Notes under the pieces: generated by a model
Told to the model about the DNA's origin: nothing
What the model saw: the letters and a program-made list of their open reading frames with translations, nothing else
Database searches by the model: none
Translations under genes and position numbers: made by a program
Shown here: positions 42,838-52,100 of the stretch, piece after piece
Layout: every line of letters begins with the position of its first letter
How positions within the stretch are numbered: the stretch's first letter is position 1
DNA from: Corallococcus silvisoli
Lineage (GTDB): Bacteria; Myxococcota; Myxococcia; Myxococcales; Myxococcaceae
Length of the DNA: 64,000 nt
NCBI RefSeq assembly: GCF_009909145.1
Contig: NZ_JAAAPJ010000001.1
Span: forward strand, 124,001 to 188,000
Direction: 5' to 3'

Positions 42838-43343
42838 AGCCAGATGGGCGCCAGCCACCGCGTCACCTTGCGGTGCCGGGCGAACTGCTGCCGCCAGGAG
42901 AAGTAGAAGGCCACGAGCGCCATGGGCAGCACTGGCATGGACAGGAGCACGTGGCTGGCCAGCAGCGTCAGGTACAGCCCCCGGAAGTCGCCCACGTAGC
43001 GCGTGTCCCCGTGCACGAAGTGGTACGCGAGGTAGCCCACCAGGAACAGCGAGGACGCGATGAACGCGCTCACCATCAGGTTCTGGTGCACGCGCCGCGC
43101 GCCGCGCTTGATGGCCACCCAGCCCCCCAGGAGCAACGCCGCCGCCGTCGCGTTGAGGGTCGCGTTCACCGCCGGCATGAAGCGCAGGTCCACGCCCGCC
43201 GTCCCCGCGCCGCCACGCCGGATGAGCAGCAGCCACGCCAGGAGCGCCAGCGCCCCCGCGGACACCACGCCCGTGGCGATGAAGAAGGAGCGGTCACTGG
43301 CCGAGGAGGACGACGGGGAAAGCCCGGAAGCGGCGTTGGACAT
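42771..43343 (-). CDS. DUF420 membrane protein (CtaM-like)
   Basis: 190 residues with five hydrophobic helices. It reads as DUF420: RFMPAVNATLNATAAALLL, RVHQNLMVSAF, YLAYHFVHGDTRY, GLYLTLLASHVLLSM, FYFSWRQQFARHRKVTRW. Conserved histidines in the helices could hold heme. A Bacillus member, CtaM, is needed for maturation of cytochrome c oxidase; a similar role here is an inference. ATG 43343 follows AAGGGGGG; a start at 43403 would add 20 polar residues. The 3' end overlaps the heme oxygenase gene by 67 nt. Confidence 0.8.
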   Translation of the reverse strand: MSNAASGLSPSSSSASDRSFFIATGVVSAGALALLAWLLLIRRGGAGTAGVDLRFMPAVNATLNATAAALLLGGWVAIKRGARRVHQNLMVSAFIASSLFLVGYLAYHFVHGDTRYVGDFRGLYLTLLASHVLLSMPVLPMALVAFYFSWRQQFARHRKVTRWLAPIWLYVSVTGVVVFFMLRGGVPAVS

Positions 43344-43508
43344 GCCCCCCTTCTGGCTCGCGTCAGGGTCCACTTGCAACCGCTCCTCCGACGGCGGCCG
43401 CACGTGGGCCTACATGTCGGGCGAATGGAATCGGTAAGGTCAACTGGATCTCAAACCGGAAATTCCTTCATACTCGAACACCAGTGCGTCACCCCCGACC
43501 CCCCTCTC

Positions 43509-43513
43509 GGAGG
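43509..43513 (+). promoter_or_regulatory. Ribosome binding site deciding the GTG start at 43520
   Basis: GGAGG followed 6 nt later by GTG. This start gives a clean signal peptide (FSVRCLAPLASAALLLALP), unlike the GTG at 43484. Confidence 0.7.
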
Positions 43514-43519
43514 TTTCCC

Positions 43520-45496
43520 GTGTTCAGCGTGCGTTGCCTTGCCCCCCTGGCGAGCGCCGCCCTCCTGCTCGCCCTGCCCGCAGCCGCTGAAGAAGCGGTG
43601 TGCGCGCCCGTGGCGAAAGTCCCCCTGGAGCGGCACCTTCGTCAGCTCTCTCTCGATTTGCTGGGACGTCCTCCGACGATGGAGGAGTACAAGACGTTCC
43701 AGGCGAAGGGCTCCGTCACCGCGGATGACGTCCGCAAGATGATGGGTGACGAGTCCTTCTACGCCCGGATGCGCGAGTTCCACCGCGCGCTGCTGCGCTC
43801 CAACATCAACTCCAGCGTGCAGGCCAACGGCGACTTCCGCGTCTCCGGGACGCCGCTGAGCTTCGCCGGCAACAACTCCAACAGCCTGCGCGGCGGCCAG
43901 AGCCAGCGCTGTGACGGGGAGATTGAACAGGACAACTGCAAGGCGAAGCCGCAGGACGCGCACCAGGACAACTCCACGCCGCCCAACTGCCGCGACCCGC
44001 AGGGCGTGCCGCTGCCGGTCAGCTACGACTACGACCCGAACTACTACCAGTGCCGGCTGCTGGACGTGAACTCCACGGCGCCGGAGCTGAAGTTCGCGGA
44101 CTGCAACGCGCTGAAGGCCGACGCGACGTACGGCAAGTACGTGAACTTCTGCGACAACCGCTTCCTCTCCAGCGCCAACAAGTCCGTGGGCTACCTGTGC
44201 CTGCCGGACCCGAGCAAGAACACCACCAACGTGCTGGTGCCTTCGCCGGCCACGGGCGTCATCACCGCGTGGGTGCACCCGACGCCGGAGACGAACCCCA
44301 GCCTGAAGCGGTTGGACCGCTGCGGCTTCACCATGGCGCAGCGCAGCGGCATCAACGGCACGTGGGTGCCGCAGCAGGGCTGCGTGCAGCGCGAGGGCTA
44401 CGTCAACACGGCGGTGCAGCCCTACTGGTCCACCACCACGGACACCGTGAAGGTGTGCGCCGTGGAGGCGCAGAACCGCGCGACGAACCCGTACACCGGC
44501 GAGTCCTGTGAGACGGCGCGCTTCAACGGCGACCGCACCTGCGGCTGCGGCGACAAGATGCGCCGCTGCGAAATCGCGGAGGTGCACACCGCGCGCGTCA
44601 CCGCCTTCAACGAGGAGCCGCTCTTCATCACGGACGCCGTGGTGCGCAACGACGAGCCCTACTTCAACATCCTCACCACCCGCCGCTCCTTCGTGAACGG
44701 CACGCTGTCGGAGTTCTTCCGCCAGCGCCAGGGCGTGGGCGTCTTCAGCATCAAGTCCCCCGCGGACACCGCCACGCTGCCCGCCGTGACGTACACGAGC
44801 GCCAACCAGTGGAGCGAGTACACCCGCGACACCACCCACTCCGGCGTGCTCACCACCCCGGCGTTCCTCTACCGCTTCCCCACGCAGCGCGCCCGCGTGA
44901 ACGAGTTCTACGAGGCCTTCCTCTGCAAGCACTTCGCCCCGGCCGCGGACGCGTCGCTGCCGCCCCCGGAGGACGCCTGCAACCGCGAGAACAACCTGGC
45001 CAAGCGCTGCGGCTGCAACTACTGCCACGCCACCATCGAGCCCACGGGCGCGCACTGGGGTCGCTTCGCGGAGCGCTCCGCGCTGTTCCTGTCGCCGGAC
45101 CAGTTCCCCCGCCTGGACGTGAAGTGCCGCGACTGCGCCATCGCCGGTGACACCAACTGCGGCGGCGAGTGCACCCAGTACGTCATGCAGGCCTTCGACG
45201 GCGACGGCGCCAACTCGCTGGGCCTCTTGAAGACCTACCTCTACCGCACCGCGGACGAGGAGAAGAACATCGAGGGCGGTCCGCAGACGCTCGTGCAGCG
45301 GATGATGGAGACGGGCGACCTGGAGCGCTGCACCGTCAAGCGCATCTGGAACGAGTTCCTGGGCCGGGCGATGACCGCCGAGGAGCAGCGGCTGTACCTG
45401 CAGACGCTGTCGCAGGACTTCGCCAAGAACAACCACAGCCTCAAGGGCCTCATCCAGCAGGTGGTGATGTCCGACGCGTACCGGAGGATCGACTGA
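43520..45496 (+). CDS. Exported DUF1592/DUF1585-like protein with CxxCH
   Basis: 658 residues with a signal peptide ending about residue 23 (ALPAAAEEAV). The N-terminal RQLSLDLLGRPPTMEEY is the entry motif of the DUF1549/DUF1592 group of large secreted proteins known from Planctomycetes and myxobacteria. A heme-type CNYCH (C499, C502, H503, in CGCNYCHATIEPTG) follows, and the C-terminus (VKRIWNEFLGRAMTAEEQ) resembles the DUF1585 end. The middle section is rich in Cys pairs. If heme is attached, the protein would act in the periplasm or on the outer membrane. First gene of a five-gene same-strand block; its TGA overlaps the next ATG. Confidence 0.72.
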   Translation: MFSVRCLAPLASAALLLALPAAAEEAVCAPVAKVPLERHLRQLSLDLLGRPPTMEEYKTFQAKGSVTADDVRKMMGDESFYARMREFHRALLRSNINSSVQANGDFRVSGTPLSFAGNNSNSLRGGQSQRCDGEIEQDNCKAKPQDAHQDNSTPPNCRDPQGVPLPVSYDYDPNYYQCRLLDVNSTAPELKFADCNALKADATYGKYVNFCDNRFLSSANKSVGYLCLPDPSKNTTNVLVPSPATGVITAWVHPTPETNPSLKRLDRCGFTMAQRSGINGTWVPQQGCVQREGYVNTAVQPYWSTTTDTVKVCAVEAQNRATNPYTGESCETARFNGDRTCGCGDKMRRCEIAEVHTARVTAFNEEPLFITDAVVRNDEPYFNILTTRRSFVNGTLSEFFRQRQGVGVFSIKSPADTATLPAVTYTSANQWSEYTRDTTHSGVLTTPAFLYRFPTQRARVNEFYEAFLCKHFAPAADASLPPPEDACNRENNLAKRCGCNYCHATIEPTGAHWGRFAERSALFLSPDQFPRLDVKCRDCAIAGDTNCGGECTQYVMQAFDGDGANSLGLLKTYLYRTADEEKNIEGGPQTLVQRMMETGDLERCTVKRIWNEFLGRAMTAEEQRLYLQTLSQDFAKNNHSLKGLIQQVVMSDAYRRID

Positions 45497-46167
45497 TGCG
45501 CCGCCTACTGTTGACCGCGCTGCTCGCGCTCGCCACGGGCTGCACCCAGGGCTCCGTGGACGCCCCCGCCAAGCCCGTCCCGCTGGATGCCCAGCTGGAT
45601 CCGGTGCCCAACCCGCACGGGGACTCCACCCCCATCGACCCGCTGCCGGACCCGGAGGCCCAGGGCGGCAGCGTGGGCCGCGCCCCCCGGCGCCTCACCG
45701 TCGCGCAGCTCAAGGAGTCCATCAAGGTCGCCGTGGGCATGGAGTGGGATGAGCTGGAGGCCCGCGCCCAGTCGCTGGGCCGCGCCGACTACGCGCTCAT
45801 CACCACGGAGAACACCGAGCCCAACCTCGTCTTCGCCCGCTTCCTGGACGACGGCGCGCGCAAGGTCTGCATCGCCCAGGCGCAGAAGGACATCGCGCAG
45901 ACGGACGTGGCCCTGCGCACGCTGGGCCGCACGCTGCCCACGCCCATGAGCGACCTGACCAAGCTCACGGACGCGCAGGTGAACGAGACGCTGGTGTACC
46001 TGTCCACGCGCTTCTGGGGCGCGCCCCTGTCCGGCGAGGAGCTGTCGCGCTACGCGACGTTCTTCCGCAAGGCCGCGGCCCGTGCCGAAACCCTCAAGAA
46101 GCGCGACCAGGCGCTGGCGGTGGTCTGCATCGCCATGCTGACGGACTCGCGCTTCATCACCTACTGA
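45496..46167 (+). CDS. Lipoprotein of the exported five-gene cluster
   Basis: 223 residues. Lipobox LATGC (Cys16), then a Pro/Asp-rich linker (PVPNPHGDSTPIDPLPDP) and a helical domain (APRRLTVAQLKESIKVAVG to EELSRYATFFRKAAARAETLKKRDQALAVVCIAML). The first helix resembles the DUF1587-type N-terminal motif. ATG overlaps the previous TGA, indicating translational coupling. Envelope location; role unknown. Confidence 0.7.
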   Translation: MRRLLLTALLALATGCTQGSVDAPAKPVPLDAQLDPVPNPHGDSTPIDPLPDPEAQGGSVGRAPRRLTVAQLKESIKVAVGMEWDELEARAQSLGRADYALITTENTEPNLVFARFLDDGARKVCIAQAQKDIAQTDVALRTLGRTLPTPMSDLTKLTDAQVNETLVYLSTRFWGAPLSGEELSRYATFFRKAAARAETLKKRDQALAVVCIAMLTDSRFITY

Positions 46168-46184
46168 CCTTGACGGTGCCTGCG

Positions 46185-47591
46185 ATGAAGAAGACGCCCC
46201 AAGACGACCTCTGCTGCCCCGAGCGCCGCACCTTCCTCAAGGCTGGAGCCGGCTTCATGGGCTCCCTGCTGCTGGGAGGCATCCCCTTCAAGGCCGTGGC
46301 CCAGGCGACCAACCTGGCGCCGCCCGACCGCTGCTTCGTCTTCGTGTATTTCAACGGAGGGTGGGATCAGCTGCTCGCGTTCGACCCGCGCGACCCGGCG
46401 GTGTTCACCGCGGACCGCGTCAGCGAGACGCGCATCATGCCGGGCTACAGCCTGCTCTCCACCGACTCGCGCTTCCAGCAGACGCCCATCATCCCCAAGG
46501 AGCGTCCGGGCGCCGGCCCCGCGACGATGACCTTCGGGCCCGCGGTGGGCGCGCTGTCGGACCACTACGACCTGATGACGGTGGTGCGCGGCATCAACAT
46601 GAGCACGCTCACCCACGAGGTGGGCTACCGCTACTTCCTCACCGGGAAGATGCCCATCGGCAGCGCGGCGCGCGGCTCCTCCACCGCGACGGAGATCGTG
46701 GGCCAGATGAAGCCCACGGTGCCCATCCCGTCCATCGCCCAGGGCGTGGAGTCCTACAACGACCGCTACGGCGGCTACGCCAACGCGCTGCGCGTGAGCG
46801 GCCTGGCGGACCTGGTCCTCACGCTGGACCCGCCCGTGGCGGCCCGGCAGCTGGACAGCGAAATCGAGAAGAGCCTCATCGACCTGAACGGCATGCCCAT
46901 CAGCTGCGAGGAGCAGGCGCTCACCGCGCGGGGCGTGGGCACGGCCTACGAGAGCAGCCGCACCCAGATGCAGACGGTGATGGAGAACAAGCTGTCGGAC
47001 TCGTTCCGCTTCAACCTGGCGGCCAACCAGACCGTGCGCGACTTCTACGGGCTCAACAACCAGGCCTACCCGTACAACAGCGCCGCGGGCCGCGCCGCCA
47101 TGGTGGCCACCGCCCTGAAGAAGGGCATCAGCCAGTGCGTGTCCATCAACCTGGCCGGCGGCCTGGACACCCACTTCGGCACGCAGGTCACCCAGGCAAG
47201 CAACCAGCGGGCGGGATTCGACGCGCTGAACCTGTTGGTGAATGATCTCCGCCAGACGTCGCACCCTGGCGGCGGCAACTTCATGGACCACACCACCATC
47301 CTGGTGTTCAGCGAGTTCGCGCGCACGCCCACCATCAACGCCACGGGCGGCCGTGACCACCACCTGTCCAACAGCTGCCTGATGATGGGCGCGGGCATCA
47401 AGCACAACCTCGTGGTGGGCCGCAGCGGCGACATCGGCATGTCGCCGGGCACGGTGGACCTGCGCACGGGCGCCAACGACCCCAACGGCTCCAACATCTT
47501 CCCCGAGCACATCATCGCCACGGTGCTGGCCTCGGCGAAGCTGGACTACAGCATCACGCGGGTGGACCCGCTGCGGTTCATCCTTGCCTGA
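46185..47591 (+). CDS. DUF1501 protein with Tat signal
   Basis: 468 residues. A twin-arginine-type signal (R14-R15-TFLKAGAGFMGSLLLGG) predicts folded export to the periplasm. The body is DUF1501, a sulfatase/alkaline-phosphatase-like fold: VFVYFNGGWDQL, GALSDHYDLMTVVRG, SINLAGGLDTH, FSEFARTPTINATGGRDHHL, GSNIFPEHIIATVL. DUF1501 genes usually sit beside DUF1592/DUF1800-type genes and, where studied by genome context, form exported modules of unknown function. ATG 46185 is preferred over a TTG at 46170 (no ribosome site for either is strong). Confidence 0.82.
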   Translation: MKKTPQDDLCCPERRTFLKAGAGFMGSLLLGGIPFKAVAQATNLAPPDRCFVFVYFNGGWDQLLAFDPRDPAVFTADRVSETRIMPGYSLLSTDSRFQQTPIIPKERPGAGPATMTFGPAVGALSDHYDLMTVVRGINMSTLTHEVGYRYFLTGKMPIGSAARGSSTATEIVGQMKPTVPIPSIAQGVESYNDRYGGYANALRVSGLADLVLTLDPPVAARQLDSEIEKSLIDLNGMPISCEEQALTARGVGTAYESSRTQMQTVMENKLSDSFRFNLAANQTVRDFYGLNNQAYPYNSAAGRAAMVATALKKGISQCVSINLAGGLDTHFGTQVTQASNQRAGFDALNLLVNDLRQTSHPGGGNFMDHTTILVFSEFARTPTINATGGRDHHLSNSCLMMGAGIKHNLVVGRSGDIGMSPGTVDLRTGANDPNGSNIFPEHIIATVLASAKLDYSITRVDPLRFILA

Positions 47592-47597
47592 ACCTTG

Positions 47598-49160
47598 ATG
47601 AGCACTCCCTCCTCGCGCCCCTCACCGCGCCACGGTTCCCCCGCCGTGGCGCGCTTCCTCCCCCCTTCGTTCCTGCTCTGCGCCGCGGTGCTGCTCTGCG
47701 CGTGCGGCGATGACGCCCCGCCGGGAAGTGACCCGGCGAAGCCCGCGGCGTTCACGGCCACCCAGGTCGCGGCGTCCCAGTCCCTGGCGGAGGCCCCTGG
47801 CTTCGCGGACCAGTCCGGCGGCGGCATCTTCGCCACCGCGGCGGGCGGCGCCGTGCGGCTGCGGCTGGATGGCTCGCGGGCCGCGCTGGAGCCGCACCCG
47901 CAGAACAAGGCCGCGCTGGGCCAGGTGCGCGCCACCTTCCGCCTGGGGCCGCACAGCGCCCTGGTGGAGACGAACAGCGGCCTGTTCCTGGCGAACCAGG
48001 GCTGGCTCATCGAACCCTTGTGGCAGGAGGTGCTGGGCACCGGCATCGTCGCCACCGCGCAGACGGCGGACGGCGCCGCGTGGATCGCCCACCCCACGGG
48101 CCTCTACCAGATTCAAGGCGGCGTGCTCGCGTCGCTGAAGCTGTCGGGCCAGGCGCTCAGCGGCATCACCACGATGACGGCCGCGCCCGCGGAGGACGGC
48201 CTGCCGGGCCTGTGGTTCGCGCGCCAGGGCAAGCTGAACGTGGTGGTGGCCTCCGCGCCGGGCGTCTATCAGGTGCGCGGCACGGACGCGCCCCTGGGCA
48301 CCGGGGAGACGGTGCGGACGCTCGCGGGGCTGGGCGCCGGCACGGGCAAGGCCGGTGAGGTGTGGCTGCTCACCAGCACCCGCGTGCTGCGCCGGAACGC
48401 CGACGGCTGGAGCACCGTGGGGCTGCCGTCGCTGCCGGATCAGCTGATGGGCGCGGGGCGCTACCTCTGGGCCCGCGCGGGCGACAAGCTCTTCACCTTC
48501 GACGCGGACCAGGGCCTCTGGGGCTCCGCCGAGGGGCTGCCGACCGGCGCGCTGTCGCTCCTGGCGGTGGATGAGACGGGCTGCGCGTGGATTCGCGTGG
48601 CCGACGCGGCGATGGCCGTCAGCCGCGCGCCGGTGCCGCGCGTGACGGGGATGCACCAGGGCATGCTGGTGGTGGAGGACGGGCTGGTGGTCCAGGCCCG
48701 CCTGCCGCCGGGCGCCGCCCCGCAGCGCGTGGTCTTCCAACTGGAGGGTCAGGAGTTCGAGGCGACCGGGCCCGCGTACAGCATGGGCGGCCTGGAGGCG
48801 GACCATGAGACGCTCAAGGCGTTCTCCTTCGCCAGCCTGACGCCGGGCGGGCACACGTTGGGTGTGGTGTCCCGCTTCGCGGACGGCTCGGAGGCGCTCC
48901 GGCAGGTGCCCTTCACCTACCAGCCGCTCACCACCACCCCCAGCTACGCGCGCGACATCCGCCCCATCCACGAGGCCCGCTGCGCCAAGTGCCACACGAC
49001 CAGCCCCGGCCGTCCGCTCAACACGTACGAGCTGTGGAAGTCCAACGCCCAGCTCATCAACGCGGCGGTGCGCGACCTGCGCATGCCCGCGGACGGGCCG
49101 TTGGATCCGCAGGGCATCGCCCTCATCCAGCGGTGGGTGTCGTCCGGCGCGCTCCCCTGA
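47598..49160 (+). CDS. Propeller-like lipoprotein with C-terminal CxxCH
   Basis: 520 residues. Lipobox LLCAC with Cys36. Residues about 60-350 are repeated short beta segments (IFATAAGGAVRLRLDG, GLFLANQGWLIEPLW, AAWIAHPTGLYQI, VWLLTSTRVLRRNADG), suggestive of a beta-propeller; then a beta-sandwich-like stretch (VVFQLEGQEFEA, GGHTLGVVSRFADG). The C-terminal 70 residues hold a cytochrome-c-like RCAKCHTTSPGRPLN (C462, C465, H466), the second CxxCH of the cluster. Starts 7 nt after the DUF1501 stop. Periplasmic or outer-membrane attached. Confidence 0.75.
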   Translation: MSTPSSRPSPRHGSPAVARFLPPSFLLCAAVLLCACGDDAPPGSDPAKPAAFTATQVAASQSLAEAPGFADQSGGGIFATAAGGAVRLRLDGSRAALEPHPQNKAALGQVRATFRLGPHSALVETNSGLFLANQGWLIEPLWQEVLGTGIVATAQTADGAAWIAHPTGLYQIQGGVLASLKLSGQALSGITTMTAAPAEDGLPGLWFARQGKLNVVVASAPGVYQVRGTDAPLGTGETVRTLAGLGAGTGKAGEVWLLTSTRVLRRNADGWSTVGLPSLPDQLMGAGRYLWARAGDKLFTFDADQGLWGSAEGLPTGALSLLAVDETGCAWIRVADAAMAVSRAPVPRVTGMHQGMLVVEDGLVVQARLPPGAAPQRVVFQLEGQEFEATGPAYSMGGLEADHETLKAFSFASLTPGGHTLGVVSRFADGSEALRQVPFTYQPLTTTPSYARDIRPIHEARCAKCHTTSPGRPLNTYELWKSNAQLINAAVRDLRMPADGPLDPQGIALIQRWVSSGALP

Positions 49161-49196
49161 CGCCCTCTTCGTGACTTCATTTTTCGAGGCACCCCC

Positions 49197-52100
49197 ATGA
49201 AACGTCTCGCCCGCGCGACCCCCCTGCTCGCGCTGTTGACCCTGGCCTGTGATGACGGGCAGCGGCCCGCCGAGGTCCTGCCCTACGTGGGCCCGTGTGA
49301 AGGCCTCGCTCCGCTGACGCTGTCGGCGGAGCCCACGACGGTGCGCTCCGGGAGCGTGGCCACGCTGACGGCGGGTGGCGGCAGCGGCCACTACACCTTC
49401 CGCGCGGAGGCGGGCGGCTCCTCTGGCGACATGCGCGGCAACCGCTTCGTCGCGGGGCGCACGCCGGCGGACGACACGCTGACGGTGGTGGACGACCAGT
49501 GCGGCGGCACCGCGAGCGTGCGGGTGAAGGTGCTGGCGGGCTTCGGCGTCGCGCCCGCGCGGGCCATGCTGCGGCCGGGCGCGTCCTTCCAGATCGCCAT
49601 CGACGGGCTGGTGGGCACGGCGTCCTTCACGCTCACCAGCAACGGCTCCGGCGCCACGCTCACCGACGCGGGCCTCTACACGGCGGGGCAGGTGGAGGCG
49701 CAGGACGTCCTCACCGTGCGCGACACGAAGTCCGGCGACGTGGCGGTGCTCCAGTACACCGTGAGCAAGGCCGCGAAGCTGGTGGGCGACCCGCAGTACC
49801 TGGCCCTCCCGTCGGGCGCGTCCGCGCCGCTGGGCACGGCGGGCGGCACGGACCGCGTGGTGTGGACGAAGAAGTCCGGCCCCGGCTCGGTGGTGAACGG
49901 GCGCGTGGTGGTGGAGGCGGGCGCCTCCGGCCTCATCTCCCTGGAGGCGAAGGACGCCTTCACCGGCGACGTGGCCCCCGTGGCGGTGCGCGTGCTGGAT
50001 GAGCTGAAGCGGCCCCTGCTGGCGCACGGCCGGCTGACGGACGCGGCCACGATGGTGACCGCGGACTTCGACGGCGACGGCATCCAGGACCTGGCGGTGG
50101 GCCAGCGTGAGAGCGAGCTGTCGCGCCCCACGGGCGGCGCGGTGTTCATCTACAAGGGCAGCGCGTCCGGCCTGCCCTCGAAGCCCACCTGGGTGCTGAC
50201 GGGCGAGACGGAGGGCGCGCTCTTCGGAGACATGCTGGCCGCGGGCGACCTGGACGGGGACGGGCGCGCGGACCTGGCGGTGTCGTCGCCGGGCGCGGAC
50301 GTCACCATCGGCGACTCGGGCGCGGTGTACCTCTACACCTTCAAGTCGGGCCAGCCGCCCGCGCTGCTGCGGCCCGCGCTGACCGGCCTGGGCCGAGGCG
50401 GGTTCGGCACGGGTCTGGCCATCGCGGACGCGGACGGCGACGGCGACATGGACCTGTTCGTGGGCTCGCCCGCGGGCGACCTGTCCACCATCTCCGGCGT
50501 CAGCCGGCGCGGGGTGATCGACATCTTCCTGCTCGCCAAGAACCAGCCCGTCCCGGACCTGCCGGCGGTGCGGTTGGGCGGGCAGGACCTGCTGGTGGAC
50601 GGCAAGTTCGTGCTGCGCAGCAACACGGAGCTGGGCCGCGCCATCGTGGTCGCGGACCTCAACGACGACGGCCGCCCGGACCTGGCGTCGCTGCACAAGC
50701 TGACCCGCTACAAGGCGGACGGCACCACCGACGGGCAGCAGATGGGCGTGGCGGTGTACTTCGCGCGCGCCACCGGGGCGCGCTACCGCTCCGCGCCGGA
50801 CCTGTACGTGATGGCGTCCAACACCGCCGTGGAGGTCCTGGGCAACGAGGGCACCTGGCGCCTGGGCGCGATCCCCGCCGAGGGCAGCCGGCCTCCGCTC
50901 CTGCTGGTGATGGCGGACAAGGCGGACTCGCCGGACCTGAGCAAGGAGGGCGGCGTGGCGGCGCAGGTGGACGCGGGCGGGGCCTACCTGTTCGACCTGC
51001 GGGGCGCGACGCTGGTGGACGACCCGTCGCAGGCGGCGCCCGTGAAGGTGCCGCTGGCGGACGCGTACGCGCGCTTCTACGGCGACGCGCGCGGCATCAC
51101 CGCGACCCGCAGCTGGGCGGTGATGGACGTGGACGGAACGGCGGGGCCGGAGCTGCTCCTGGGCGCGCCGTACGCGTCGGTGACGGCGGGCACGCAGACG
51201 CTGGGCAACGCGGGCAAGGTGCTGGCGTTCCCGCTGACGTCCCTGGCGAAGAACACGGTGATGAACAAGCCGCTCGTGGCGCTGGGCGGCGCCGCGAAGG
51301 CGGAGGTGCTGGGCGCGGGCCTCTCGGCCTGGACGCTGCCGTCGGGCACGGTGCTGGCGGGCTTCTCCGGCCGCGCCTCGTCCGCCACGGGCGCCTTCAC
51401 CGGCCGCGTGGACGTCTACCAGAAGGCGGGCGCGAGCCTGTCCGAGTGGACGCGCAGCGGCCTGGAGGTGACGACGAAGGCCAGCATGGAGCGCTTCGGT
51501 GAAGGGGTGGCGCTGGCCCGGCTCAACGGCAAGGTGATGGCGCTGGTGGGCGCGCAGGGCTTCTCGGGTCCCGGCCCCAACAACGACGGCGCGGACCTCA
51601 ACGTGGGCCGCGCGTACACCTTCGACACGGCCACGCCCGGGACGGCCACGGTGTCCGGCGAGGGCGCCAGCTCGCCCTGGTGGGGAGGCCGCAACGTGGG
51701 CGTGGACGTGGCCTTCACGGACTTCAACGGCGACGGGCGGCCGGACATGGTGGCGGGCTCCACCGCGCTGGTCATCCCCGGCACGGGGTCCGCCGCGTCG
51801 GAGAAGGATCCGTACGTGCAGAACGCGTGCATGCTGGCGGGCACGCAGACGCTGGGCGGCTTCCTGGTGTCGCTGGGACAGGCGGACGGCACCTTCAAGG
51901 CGGCCTACCGCGTGTTCGCGCCGTCCGTCGTCACCACCTGCGACGACCCGGCGGCGACCCGCTGCAAGCGCACCACCCTGGGCCGCAACGTGGTGGGCGG
52001 CTTCGACTTCAACGGCGACGGCAAGCAGGACGTGGCCGTGCTGCGCGACCGCGGCTTCGACCTGTTCCTGGGCCGCGCGCCGGATGACGCCTCGCTCGCG

